Shown here: piece by piece, positions 22,588-36,181 of the stretch
How the letters are laid out: every line of letters starts with the position of its first letter
Numbering within the stretch: the first letter of the stretch is position 1
From: Pseudofabraea citricarpa
Lineage: Eukaryota; Ascomycota; Leotiomycetes; Helotiales; Dermateaceae
Reading direction: 5' to 3'
DNA: 64,000 bases
Assembly (NCBI GenBank): GCA_029641185.1
Contig: JAPWGK010000010.1
Coordinates: forward strand, 248,001-312,000
Program-made: the position numbers and the translations under genes
The notes under the pieces: generated by a model
What the model saw: the letters and a program-made list of their open reading frames with translations, nothing else
The model's database searches: none
Told to the model about the DNA's origin: nothing

Positions 22588-24006
22588 ATGTTCAAGTCCT
22601 TGGTAGCAGCGAGTCTACTAACAGCAGCCATCACCTCCGTGTCCGGTAAATCCATCTATCTTTCTATCTCTCCTCTACCAATCTCACAAACCCCACAGGC
22701 CAAATAACCGACGACGAGCCCTCATCGTCCCGCTCCCTCAGCAGCGACGACGACGCCAACTCGTGCGACAACCCGTGGATCTCCATCGCGAACCAATCCG
22801 ACGTCGATTTCTACTCTCGCTGTCCCACCCTCGCCCTCAGCGACTCGGCTTTCTTCGTCGGCCACGATTTCTCCGGGCCCTTCGACGTGCCTAACGTGCG
22901 ATCGGTCGCCAAGTTCAGCGCTGGCTACCTGGGCCCGCGGCTGCGCGGGTCTGATCGCCTCGACGACAGCGTGACGCAGGTCAGCATGCCGGATCTGCAG
23001 AGCACGACGAGCGGCGGCGTCATGCTGGCGTACCTGACGTACCTGACGAGCATTTCGTTTCCGTAAGTCTTTTTTTCCTTTTTTCTTTTTTGGTTTTGTG
23101 CTTGTGGTGTGTTTTTCTATTCTGCTTTGGTGTATTTCTTTTGTTCTGTTTTGTTCTGGTTCGTTTCTTCTTGATTTCAGTGCTTGTATGCATGGATGGG
23201 GTTTCGGTCGTCTGTCTTGTTCTGGAATACTTGTTACCCACCGAGTGGGCAAATACCTACCTACCTACCTACTTGCTGACATCCCATCTCGCTCATCTAG
23301 AAAACTCGAAACCATCAGCGGCGACCTAGTAGTCTTCGCGAACTACAACACAACGACGCTATCCTTCCCATCTCTGCGCAACGTGAGCGGCGGGGTATGG
23401 TTCGAAGGGAATTTCGACTCGTGAGTTTTCTTTTAGTCTTCCCTCTCACTACTCCTAATTTTTGAATTTCTCTTTTTAGAATCGAGCTCCCGGCTTTGAA
23501 ATCCCTGTCGTTCCTCAGCATCTCGTCCATCGGCGGCAGCCTCGACTGCAGAGCCCTCGGTGCAAACCTCTCCTCCCACATCACCTTCACCCCCCGCGAA
23601 AATGATGTCTTTACTGGCCTCACGTGCTCGACCCTCGATGATGCGAATAGCTTCAATTCTTCGAATCCGGAATCGGTCGCTTCTGCTAGTGCGGCTGTGA
23701 GTTCGACTGTGACTGCCACAGCGGCGAGTAGTACGGCGACAGAGACGGGGACGAGGACGGGGACGGGTGCTGGGCAGGTAACCCCGACGGCTTCGACAGC
23801 TACGTATGTTTTCCCTTTTCCTCTTCCCCTTTTTGTGCTTCCCTAGGTTCTGTATGAGGTTTGGTCATATGTTATGTTGTTGTATGGTGTACTGACAGAT
23901 TCTTCTTGGGCTTGTTTTTAGCTCGGAGGCTGCAGTGCACATTGGGTCTCTGCCTGCTTTGCTCGGTTCCGTGGGCGTGGCTGTTCTGGGAGGATTGTTG
24001 ATGTGA
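22588..24006 (+). CDS. Ecm33/Sps2-like GPI-anchored cell-wall protein
   Basis: Exons 22588-22645, 22699-23062, 23301-23420, 23480-23803 and 23922-24006 give 316 residues. Residues 1-20 form a signal peptide (MFKSLVAASLLTAAITSVSG). The receptor-L-like body has the family pattern of short beta segments with LETISGDLVVFANYN, FPSLRNVSGGVWFEGN and LPALKSLSFLSISSIGGSLDC. A Ser/Thr/Ala-rich stalk follows, with TETGTRTGTG. The last exon supplies a hydrophobic C-terminus, LLGSVGVAVLGGLLM, the expected GPI-attachment signal. Ecm33 proteins act at the plasma membrane and wall in cell-wall integrity. At 316 residues this is somewhat shorter than typical Ecm33, about 400. The second intron (238 nt) is long for this window. 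Confidence 0.85.
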
Positions 24007-24625
24007 CGGAAGAAATAGAGAAAAGGGGGGAGAAAAGGAGAGAGATAAAGGAACGGGTGCATAGATGAGAGACGGGTTTGGAGAAGCTCGTTTGGTGATG
24101 GATAAGGTATATGGGTGTGTATTGATTTCTGTGGTTGAGACTCAGCTGGATAGGTGCGGGACTTGAGTATATAGGTACTTGGCAAAAGATAATGCTTTTA
24201 GTGAGAGATTAGAGAAAAAAGCGAGGAGAGAGAGGAGGTGTAGAAGAATTAGATAGGACTAATTAATACTAACTATACCTGTAGCAACTAACTATACCTG
24301 TAACAACTAACTATACCTGTTACACAATCAGTCATTACCCTTTTCCTATTTCTTTTTTTCTTTTCTTTTTTTTTTGACAGAAAAAAAAAGAAATGCAGCG
24401 AGAGGAATAGAGGAAGAACATCTGCACAGTTACTCTCTAAAGTATCTAGAAGAAACCGAGCTTCCCTCCGATTCTCAACCAGCTCTCAGTAGTAAACTAA
24501 TAATATTGTTGGAACATAACGCTACAGGTAGGTATCTAAATCTCAAAACGGACATCCAAAACCCCATGCACATAACCAAGCATGCAACAAACCCAAATCA
24601 ACCCAACTCAACCCACATCCCTCCC
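24007..24625. other. Convergent intergenic region
   Basis: 3' flanks of the GPI protein and the acyltransferase. It includes a short tandem of ACTAACTATACCTGT-like units at about 24262-24322 and a polypyrimidine/T run near 24340-24375. Confidence 0.6.
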
Positions 24626-26281
24626 TCACTTAACCCAACAAGCACCCTTGACAACCTGGCTAACCCACACACTCCTGCGATCGACGGCGCGCCAGAAGAC
24701 ATCCGCGAGCCAAAAGCACAAGACGGAATTAACGACAACGGCAACCAGGAACCACTGGGTGAACTTAGCGTCACCCTCGGCGATCTCGCCAGCCTCGAGC
24801 GCCTTGTACAGGACCCGCATGCCGACGGTGTACAGGACCGGACCGTGGACCATGTACAGCGCGAAGCTGATGTTGCCGAGATACTGGGCGAACCGTGTGA
24901 CGAAGGGGAGCTGCAGCGTCGGGGAGAAGCTCAGGGAGAGCACGCACAGGAATGCGCCGATCGAGAGCCAGTACCGCTGCGTCATGGCCGGGTCGATCAG
25001 TGCTGAGTATGCTTCGGGCGTGAGGGAAGATGTCATGAACATGTAGCCTGGGGTTGAGGGACCGGCTATGTCGGGGTAGCTGAGGAGATGGATTCCGAGA
25101 AGGAAGACCGGCAGGGTCCAGAGGGCGTTGATTATGGATTTATGCGTGTGGATGTACCTAGAGAGAGATCGGACTCTTGATGCCCTGGTAGCAGAGTGAG
25201 AGTGCGGTAGGCTATCTCCTGACGATGATGAGAGAATCCAATCGAGTTCCGCGATGCCCATGCCCGTGAGAAAGAGATACAGATCCCAATGCGTGACGTA
25301 CAAGGCATAGATACTCAGGGCCAACATAGCAGGGAACCTCACGCGCTGCGTAGTCTTCGCAAGTCCCAAAAGCGTGAGGAACACGACGATGCTCCCTCGG
25401 AATTCAATGGGGATAGTCCACAGATGCCCATCGTAGGGGTTGCCGTAGAGGTTCCTCGCATCGATGACTTGGAACGGGTTGACCGTCTTTCCCAAATGCG
25501 TGAGCCAATCGGCCAGCTGCGCCCAGAAGGAATCGAGCCTCGCGGGGAGGAGATTGTGCCGCTGCGGATCCGCGACATACCAGTCGCCTCGCACGATCAG
25601 CAGGCTGAGGAACGTCGAGATGCTGATGGGCAGGAACAGCCGGATGCCGCGGCGGAATACAGACGACGTGAGGGTCTCTAACACGCCTTCGAATTCTCGC
25701 CGCCGCATCTGTCGGAGCGTTTTGTATGAGAGTACGTACCCGCTGATCACGAAGAATAAAGCTACCATCCCCCGCCCGGAGTAGATGATGCGCAGGAGAG
25801 GGAGTTGGAAGAACCATGTCTGTGCCGGCTCGGAGCCGTAGCCCCAGGAGAGGGCCGGGTACCAGTCGAGAATAAAGTGGTGGATAAAAACGAAGAAGGC
25901 CGCGACGCCGCGGAGGCCATCGAGGTATGCCGTGGGATGTAATTTTGCTGGGGTTTGTTCTGTGCTGCTGCGGAGGAAACTGGGTATTAAAGCGACGAGG
26001 AGGGTTGTGGTGGTGTTCTTGGTTTTCTGCAGACCCGTTCTCAACGAGTACTTCCATGGTTTTCGTTGGGTTCTTTGTGAAGATTCTATATCTTCTACTT
26101 CTTCCTCTTCTTCCGATTCGACATACTTTAATCCATGCTCTTTCTCGTCAAAGAGGACCCGGGTTGGTGATTCAGGTTCCGGCTCTAGTGTGGATGTAGA
26201 GGAGAGTGATGGTGATCGTTCTTTGTAATTATGTAGGAGGTGAGAAGATTGTTCCTGATCTGCTCGGGAAGAAGGCGACAT
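24626..26281 (-). CDS. Membrane acyltransferase 3 family protein
   Basis: Single exon, 551 residues. The N-terminal 100 residues are polar and acidic (an EEEEEVED run near 57-64). The acyltransferase-3 signature starts at about 117 with YLDGLRGVAAFFVFIHHF, where the paired His134-135 corresponds to the family's catalytic His. About ten hydrophobic helices follow, with RGMVALFFVISGYVLSYK and FALYMVHGPVLY near the end. The family moves acyl groups onto sugars, lipids or small molecules at membranes, and substrate cannot be told from sequence. The Met at 26281 is the first in frame and gives a normal length. It is convergent with the GPI-protein gene. Confidence 0.85.
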   Translation of the reverse strand: MSPSSRADQEQSSHLLHNYKERSPSLSSTSTLEPEPESPTRVLFDEKEHGLKYVESEEEEEVEDIESSQRTQRKPWKYSLRTGLQKTKNTTTTLLVALIPSFLRSSTEQTPAKLHPTAYLDGLRGVAAFFVFIHHFILDWYPALSWGYGSEPAQTWFFQLPLLRIIYSGRGMVALFFVISGYVLSYKTLRQMRRREFEGVLETLTSSVFRRGIRLFLPISISTFLSLLIVRGDWYVADPQRHNLLPARLDSFWAQLADWLTHLGKTVNPFQVIDARNLYGNPYDGHLWTIPIEFRGSIVVFLTLLGLAKTTQRVRFPAMLALSIYALYVTHWDLYLFLTGMGIAELDWILSSSSGDSLPHSHSATRASRVRSLSRYIHTHKSIINALWTLPVFLLGIHLLSYPDIAGPSTPGYMFMTSSLTPEAYSALIDPAMTQRYWLSIGAFLCVLSLSFSPTLQLPFVTRFAQYLGNISFALYMVHGPVLYTVGMRVLYKALEAGEIAEGDAKFTQWFLVAVVVNSVLCFWLADVFWRAVDRRSVWVSQVVKGACWVK

Positions 26282-27623
26282 GATTAAATACTAGATTCCG
26301 TCTCTTTCTATATCCCAGGATAGAGAGAAGCGTCAAAAATGAGAGTGAGTGTGATTAAGAGGAATGCATGCATGCATACATACATTCAAGAACTGTCAGG
26401 TTCAACAGACGAGTTCAAGAACGAAACGAAAAAATGAGAGACGAGAGGAGAAGAAAAGAAACAACTTTCGAGTGATGAAGCAATGGAAACGGACGAGGTC
26501 TGTGTATATATTTCACCGATACCTCACACCTCAAACACAACTCACCTCACCGTCATAAAGGCTCCCAAGAGGCTCGGGAACTTCCTTACTTGGCAAATCC
26601 ATTCCTCACGGCTGCAGAAGGAAGAGGAGAACTTCAGACGGGAGAGAGCCAAGGGAAACAAAAAACGTCCACAGACCATCATCTCCATCCATGGACCGAC
26701 GACGTTTGATCATGCTCATTTTTAAGCTTAACCGAAACAAGGACAAGAAACGAAAAGCCTTTAGCGAACGGGACCCCTCTACACGCTCGCTCTCCAAAAG
26801 ACAGTAACACTAGATCCAGAATAGCAACTTTGCCCTGTGAAGAATAGAAGGTTGAAACACGTTCTACATTGTTCGACGCCCTTTGCCAATGTGATTGGAT
26901 TTATCACCCAAAGAGATAGAGGAGCAGGGAGGGATGCGACGCGAGGAGAAATACTGGCCGTGGCTGAAGAATGTCATTCTTCGCAAACCAGGCTTGACTC
27001 TGTACTGTACTGTATCCACGTTCTCCCCTGAAAGCTTGTTTCCCTTATTGCCAATGGTCAACGTCTCCCAAGGACCCAAGACTCCCAAGTCGAGGATATC
27101 TGATCTGAGACTGTGCTGGAACGCCATGCTCGCCTTGATTACCTCGCCCAGTCATTCTTCGCGAGTAAGGGACAGGGAAGCGAGGTGTGGGTGTCTGAGA
27201 TTTCATCCCATCTTCTTGATCCTCTTTAATCCTGGAGTCGATCTCTTTCTTGACTCTGGAGAAAGAACAAAAGAGAATGAAATTAGAATGTGCACTCACC
27301 ATGCTCCAAAAACCCAGCAAGCTGGGAGGATGGGTTTGAAGTTTTATCTATTTTCTTACAAATTAATCTACAAGTATTAATGTTACTCTGACATGGTAAA
27401 TCCAGGTGTCGAGTCTAAGTGTCGAAACACCTCCGGATTTACCAACTCCACCCGTCCGTCATACTATGCCACCGTGCCCGGGTAAACCCTTCGGGAAAAC
27501 TCCAACAAACGTCCTGCCTGCGATGCAGTAGACAAAAATCAAACACCCTACTCCATTTCCATGCCCATATACTAAATCAAACATCCAACGCCATCTATCA
27601 TTTCTCATCATTCAATCGTGAAA
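26282..27623. other. Intergenic region between acyltransferase and Ada2 genes
   Basis: Open frames on both strands are shorter than 170 codons, overlap each other and lack recognisable domains or convincing introns. I see no gene. A small non-coding transcript cannot be excluded. Confidence 0.5.
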
Positions 27624-29818
27624 TCATGCCTTGCCGATCCATCCGTGGTTGACAAAGAAATCAAAGATGCGACCTCCCTTCTGAGAATCCAATCCACAGA
27701 GTTCCTTCACTTGCTTCTTCTTGAGCTTGCCATCGCCCTTCATCGCCTCCTTCATGATGACCTCCTTGATGACAAGGTATGGCTTCGGGTGCATGCGGCA
27801 CTTCTCACACAAATCAACTTCTTCAGGCGTGAGCAACTGCATATCGGGGATGTTCTCTCGTGTTAGAGAAAGAGGATTGACACCACTTAATGGTTGTACC
27901 ACCGACTTTTGCTTAAGAGACTGTGGAGTGAGAGCACCGTTTGCCTGGCCGTTGGCAGCGACCTTCTCCTTGTGGGGTGATGCTCCAGGTGTCTGCACAT
28001 CCGATGCATCTTTCAAGCGCTCAGGTAGTTGCACTTCACCTGGGGCGACAAAAGCTGCAGCACCAGATGGTGTCTCAATGATAGGAGCGGCCTTTTGTCG
28101 TTGAGAGCTGGCATATCTCTCTCGGTCGAGGGAGCCCATGGGAACTTGCTTTTGTGCGCGTTGTGCCTTGTCTCGCTCATACTTCTCACCCTCACTCAGA
28201 CGAGTAAGGCCATTAATACGCCAGTCCTGGAGCTGAGCGATTGCTGTTCGTAGGTTGTGCTCGTCAATTAGACCTGACACAAACTCTTCGTAATCGTTTT
28301 TGTTCATCATACGAGCAAATGGCTTCGTCTTATTGACGATGTCTCGCTCCTCCTTGGTTCTCTTCTTGTCGACGGCGGCATTCTTTCGATAGTCCAGAAG
28401 ATTGTGCTCAAAGATGACCTTCTTTCTCTCTGCACGTTGAGTTAATCGCTCATTGTAGACTCCCATAACCGTCATCTTGAGATCCATCTCAGGTTCCATC
28501 TGTCCCGTACGAGGATTGATACCTTCACCAGGATCAAATTGCATCAACTGGACAGCCTCCTCAGCCTCATTCTGATACTCTGTCTCAAACTCCAGGCGTC
28601 CGGGCATATATCCTTGGATCTCGTGGCATGATGGTACACTCGCAGTTGGCTTCGCCTTGGGCGTTGCTGGCAATGCATTCTTAGCCTTGTCCTTGCGCTC
28701 CTCGATGCGTTGCTTCTTTCGGACTTGAAATTCTTCGCGAGGCATCTCCTCTAGAAGTCGCATATCGGTAGGATCAGCTCTCTCGGGCAACGGGAATTTC
28801 TTGCTTTGAAGGTAGACCTCATCGTAATGCTCTCTAACCTCATCTTTGTCTCGGTAGCCTCCAATATGATCCGCGATGTCGGCCCATGATCCAAGTCCGT
28901 AGATCTCTGCACCTTCCAACAGAAGAGCTTCCTCGTCGGCACCCCAATCCTTGGCGTAAATGGGTACAGAGTTCTGTTCAATCACCTTATAGGGATGAGT
29001 AGCGGGTTGGTGGTTGTGTGATGACTCGCCTTTGCTAAAGCATAGGACGCAGAGATCGTAATCAGTACAAACGGGAGAAGCGCACTTGATACGGACCTAG
29101 ATGGTGTGAGGGGACTGCGCGCGGTGATAGGTAGTGGGGGGGGACTCACTGTCGAGGTAATATCTGCTGAGCAGACGTCACAGACATACTTGACACCACC
29201 TTCGGCGCCTCGAGCTGCCGTCTTCTTGCGGATGACACCCATGGCAATGTCTTGTTGATCGTGGGCAGGAACAGAAGATGCTGCTCTGGTTAGGTCGTTC
29301 GGGTCAGGGACAGAGGATGCATTCAATGCCTCGCCAGTTGGGGTCAGGGTGTTTAAAGGATCTGTGACCGTTTGGAGCTGTTGTTGGTCAGATTGAGTTG
29401 GCTGGTGGTCTTGGGCAGTCTGATCGTGTTGCGCAGGCTGTACTTGCTGGACAGATCGGTTTAATGGAGGGGTTTGCGCGCGTTGAACAGATTGACCGGG
29501 TTGCGCAGCTGCGTTGGGGGAGAGCGGCGCAGGTTGTGGTTGAGGAGCAGGCTGCTGGCGCGGGCTGGTAGGAGGGAGTTGGGTAGGTTGTTCTGTTGAT
29601 TGTGAGGGGTTGGATTGTTGCTGAAGGCCCCGACCACGACGAGCACGAGAACGACCACGAGCACGCTCAAGCGCAGACTGGGGAGGCTGGGTAGATTGAG
29701 GTTGTTGCGAGTTCTGAAGCTGGTTGACGGGTTGACGTTGAACGGTCTTGGATGGCTGTTGATCTGCCTCGTCCAGGACGGCGCCGGCGCGCAGGCTTGG
29801 CTTAGTCACGATGCGCAT
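27624..29818 (-). CDS. ADA2: SAGA transcriptional adaptor Ada2
   Basis: Minus-strand exons are 29150-29818 and 27624-29096, and the 53-nt intron 29097-29149 lies inside the ZZ zinc finger. From the conserved [12 protein letters not shown] start (Met at 29242) the protein is 521 residues, the usual length. From the first Met at 29818 it is 713, with a 192-residue Gln/Pro-rich extension. Domains from the internal start are ZZ finger ([14 protein letters not shown] to YDLCVLCF with paired His), SANT ([17 protein letters not shown]), an Ada2 middle region ([17 protein letters not shown]) and C-terminal SWIRM ending [11 protein letters not shown]. Ada2 anchors Gcn5 acetyltransferase in SAGA, in the nucleus. 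I report the long frame because it is open, but the short start may be the real one. Confidence 0.9.
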
Positions 29819-31088
29819 CTTGGCGGCGGCGGAGGTCGCGCTCCAACGCTAGACTCGTGCCGGGTTGGCGCGCTCGCGTAATTGTGCCTTGGTGTTCCTC
29901 GGTTCGGAGACTTTGCACTTAATGGATGAGCGTTGTGTCGAATTCGAAGGCGGTTGCACCAGATCGAAAGGAAGAGTTGGGTGTTGTGAGGAAGAAGAAT
30001 TGTAGTTGTGAAAAAAGGTTGGAGTTCTCTTTATCTCCAGTACAGAATAGGATGGGCGTGACCTGCGTAGTCTCCCAAATCTCGGCTATTGCGTGCCTGA
30101 GGCGGCCATCTCGTAACTCGCTCGGCCGAAAGTTATTCAAGCACCGGAGGACAAGTGATTTCGACATGTCCTGGATACCTAGGTAGCAATACTTAGGTAT
30201 GATTGAAGGTCATGGAAGGGAAGGTATGCTTTTTTATTAACTAATGTACGCTATTCAGGTGCATCTACTTTCAAGACCAGTTAAATATTTCTATACTTTT
30301 TGAGAATTCAATGATTCTCACTTACCTAGGTAGGTACTCAGTAAATAAGAAGATAAATGTGTTTCTTTTGAAATCATTGCAATTTCTATTTGGATGATAG
30401 CTAAGGCCTGCACTTATTATTATCAAGCAGACAAGTCTCATGCCCGGTCGTCTCATACCCCTCCCCTCCCCTCCCCTCCCCCTTTCCAGCCACGTGATGT
30501 CCCTCCCACTGCCAAACTACCAAACTGCTGCTCCACCGCCTCGCCGTCCCCTTGCTGCCCTGAGACCGCTGAGATTAAGATAGACACAGGCGAGCGAACC
30601 CTGGATCTCGGTTCTTCAGCGTCCTGCTACGCTGAGAATTGGTGGTGTTGGTGCTGGTGTTGGCGCTGTGGGTGCTGGTGTTCGTGCTGCGCTGCCTCTG
30701 CCTCTGCCTCTGCTGCTGAGCCACCATCCAAGCAATTTCTGTGTTGCCTCCTCCTCGTACTCTACTTTATTCACTCACTCTCCCTCCCTCTCCCTCCCCA
30801 TCCTTCTCCCTCTCCTTTTTCTATATTCCACATCCCCCCCAAAACTCCCACCTACACGCTCTCTACGCACCGCGATCCCCTCACACCCCAATCTGACCTG
30901 TCGCACCCTTTGGCCTGTTGGCGGGGGCTTCCATCGCCTACGAGCAACCTTGTTTCCGCACGACAACACTCAAGAACACTACTACTCGATAGACTACCAC
31001 CCAAACTGTACTCGCCCGCCTTATCAACACCACCACCCACCTCAACCCCTCTTCGACACATCCTACACCCTCCAGACACCACAACACC
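29819..31088. other. Divergent intergenic region, ADA2 and SCH9
   Basis: About 1.27 kb with no supportable gene. It includes a strong C/T tract of CCCCT units at 30459-30486 and further pyrimidine-rich sequence to 31080, consistent with a long CT-rich leader for the kinase gene. Confidence 0.6.
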
Positions 31089-33244
31089 ATGTCCTGGAAA
31101 CTCACCAAGAGTACGTTCACCCTCTGCCTCGGCCCATCGCCATGCCCACCCTTTGCGCCTCTGCAGCAGGCCTGGGGCCGTGATGACATATCCTCATCTT
31201 CTCATGTCTCGGATCCCAAGACGCAATTGCTAACGTGTGTCCTCGACCAGAGCTCAAGGAGACTCATCTGGGTCCCCTTGCCAATACCTTCTCTCGCTCG
31301 CCCTCAGCGGCGACCATCACGGACGACAAGGCAAACATTGCCAATGCACCCACCAACGACAATGGCATAGGTACGTTGGGCCTCGTGTGTTTGTCAGAGA
31401 GATCCACAAGCTGATTTCGACAGCGGCGTCTGAGGCCATAGCTACACAACCCCCCGCGGAACCCAAACCTGGTATTCTGATTGTTACCCTCCACGAAGGA
31501 CAAGGCTTTTCCCTCCCCGAGCAATACAAGAGCCAGTATCAACAGTCACATAACAGCTCTCTCTCTACCGGCAATGGATTTGGCGTGGCTGGATCGGTAC
31601 GACCAGGCTCATCACAACAACAGGGTAGTGTAGCAGGCTCATATGCAAATGGCGGGAGACCGCAAACGTCAGGGGGTGGATTTTCTGCACCGCCCACAAA
31701 CCACGGCCGCATTTCCTCTAAATACCTCCCATATGCTCTGATAGACTTTGATAAGCTGCAGGTCTTCGTCAGCGCCGTCTCAGGGACACCAGAGAACCCT
31801 CTGTGGGCAGGCGACAACACATCATATAAGTTCGATGTGTCGCGTGTCACTGAGTTAGCTGTACATTTGTATCTACGACATCCACAAGCCACTCCCGGCT
31901 CAGGACGTAGTCAAGATATTTTCCTCGGTGTCACACGTATTAACCCCCGATTTGAGGAGAAAGCCAAGTACGTCGAAGATCCCAAGGCTAGCAAAAAGGA
32001 CAAGGAAAAGGCCGCAGCCGACTTTGCAAGCCGAGAGAGGTCGATGGGCCAGAGTGGAACTGAGTGGCTCGAAGTTGCATACGGAACTGGAAAAATAAAG
32101 ATTGGGGTCGAGTATGTCGAAAATCGGACTAGAGCTCTCAAGATTGAGGATTTCGACCTGCTGAAAGTGGTTGGAAAGGGCAGTTTCGGAAAGGTTATGC
32201 AGGTCAAGAAGAAGGATACCCAGCGAATCTATGCGCTGAAGACGATTCGAAAAGCTCACATTATTTCTCGCTCAGAAGTTGCTCATACCTTGGCAGAGCG
32301 TTCAGTCCTCGCTCAGATCAACAATCCTTTCATCGTTCCATTAAAGTTTACTTTTCAATCACCCGAGAAACTTTACTTCGTCCTAGCATTCGTCAATGGC
32401 GGTGAGCTCTTCCACCATCTCCAGAAGGAGCAGCGATTCGATATTAATCGCTCACGGTTTTATACGGCCGAGCTTCTATGTGCTCTGGAATGCTTGCACG
32501 GCTTTAATGTCATTTACCGTGACTTGAAGCCCGAGAACATCCTGCTTGATTATTCCGGTCATATTGCGCTTTGCGATTTCGGTCTCTGCAAGCTCGATAT
32601 GAAGGATGAGGATCGTACGAATACCTTCTGTGGAACCCCCGAATACCTGGCTCCGGAACTGTTATTGGGTCAAGGTTACACAAAGACGGTTGATTGGTGG
32701 ACCCTGGGTGTTCTTCTATATGAGATGCTGACGGGTCTACCGCCCTTCTACGACGAGAACACTAACGAGATGTACCGGAAAATTCTGTCAGAACCCCTTC
32801 ACTTCCCTGGCCCTGAAGTTGTCCCACCTGCGGCGAAAGACCTTCTTACTAAGCTCTTGGACCGAAAGCCGGATCAGCGTCTGGGAGCCCAGGGAGCCTC
32901 CGAGATCAAGGCGCATCCGTTCTTCCACAGTATTGATTGGCGAAAACTCCTCCAGAGGAAGTATGAGCCTACTTTCAAGCCGAATGTGGTATGTATTGGA
33001 CATTCTTGATGTTTGAGATTGGCAACTAACTGTAAAACAGACTGACGCTCTTGATACCAAGAACTTTGACGTTGAATTTACGTCCGAGGCTCCCACCGAT
33101 TCCTTTGTTGATGGGCCTCTCCTCTCGCAGACCATGCAACAGCAATTCTCTGGCTGGTCCTACAACCGACCCGTGGCTGGCTTGGGTGATGGCGGTGGCA
33201 GTCTCAAGGACCCTTCGTTCGTGGGTAGCGTTCAAGATAGATGA
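31089..33244 (+). CDS. SCH9: Sch9-type AGC protein kinase with C2-like domain
   Basis: Exons 31089-31110, 31251-31370, 31424-32988 and 33041-33244 give 636 residues. A C2-like region spans about 63-285 (GILIVTLHEGQGFSLP, QDIFLGVTRINP). The kinase domain starts at about 290 with Gly loop GKGSFGKV (298-305), Lys320, catalytic Asp414 in YRDLKPEN, DFG at 432-434 and activation loop TNTFCGTPEYLAPE. The last exon supplies the AGC C-tail with hydrophobic motif FSGWSY, Ser609 being the expected phosphosite. Sch9 is the TORC1 effector for growth, nutrient sensing and stress. The first exon codes only seven full residues, so its boundaries rest on splice consensus and continuity. Confidence 0.92.
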
Positions 33245-34168
33245 GGGATTTCCAAAAGAATAGAGCAATCCATCACCGGTACCAACCTCTGAGTTACGAG
33301 CACTGTGAGCAAGACAAAAGTCATGGGTTTCGCATGTGGCCTGGTTTGGATGCTTTACTTGGGCTGTGCGATCAGCATGGGCAGCAGTTCTTGAGCGTAC
33401 CAGATTTGTATCGGGATTTCCGACAGCGAGGTTTCATGGGGCGTTCCTGGGATGATTTGAAGCGACTGACCCGGACGAGCTTCTGGTCAGGAAATCCATA
33501 GACAATGCAATGCCAAAGCCAACGCCGTTGCTATTGTTTTGAGTGGGCTGCTCGAGGGCCAGACCGTGTGCTTATGTGTACAAGTCGCCTTTGGTGAATA
33601 ATGCTTTGATTCGTGAAAACTCAGCTCAGCGCATCATGTATGCGGTGCTCAGTCAGCCGGCACCATTCCCCTTTCGAGCCGCGCTAGAGGTGGGATGGCC
33701 CACGAGACGGCGCAACGTCATTCCACCCAGCGGACCACCAGGACCAAACTCCTTCCACTCCGTCTCTTCTCCTCTCGCTCATAAATATCCTCCAACCCTC
33801 CAATTATTTCTTATCGCAAGCTCTGGTATCTCGGAGCATCAATTGAAGGTACGTGGCTCTCATCTTCCCTCCAACGGTTGTGTTGCTGTGATACCTGCAA
33901 CCACCAGGCGAGAGTTTACCCCACTTCGTCCCATACTCGCTCAGACTGCCGTATTCCATGCTCTGTTTTCATGCATAACCAGCTGAGCTCTGCGGACAGA
34001 CCCATAGCATCCATACATGAATGCAAACCACTCGACACTCTCATCAATCGCTGACTTGACTTGGTAGAACTTCCTAAATCTTTTCACGGACGAGCAGAGC
34101 TTGCCCAACAACCCCTCATATCCGAATCCTGCCCAGCGATCTCTCGGCGCATCTCACCAGTTCACAAT
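33245..34168. promoter_or_regulatory. Upstream region and leader of the phosphoglucose isomerase gene
   Basis: A CT-rich stretch at about 33746-33780 is followed by ATAAATAT (33780-33787), an arrangement common ahead of highly expressed fungal genes. The leader to 34168 has donor-like GTACGTGG near 33851 and AG acceptors downstream, so a 5' UTR intron is possible. Nothing else coding is supportable. Confidence 0.4.
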
Positions 34169-35918
<1,750 letters not shown>

Positions 35919-36181
35919 CAATTAAAAGACGCAAGGAAGTTGACTTCCAAGATGTGAATTAGGTGAATTAGGTCGCTATGAGAAATGACAAAGCTTGATC
36001 CTTGAAATTAGATTAAATTAAATTGTTCAGCCTTGCCTTTCAGCCTTGGGGCCTTGCTTTCCCCAGAATCGCTTAGATTATTGATAGCTATCCTTTCCTA
36101 TCGACAAGGCCTCTCCCTCGCAAGCTGTCATCAACCTCAACCATGGACTCATAAACCAATTGCGGTATACATATATTCAAG

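Noticed and set aside
26864..27380. Overlapping frames on both strands between the acyltransferase and Ada2 genes
   Set aside because: No domain, no convincing introns, and sequences in both strands are equally plausible. Listed as intergenic.
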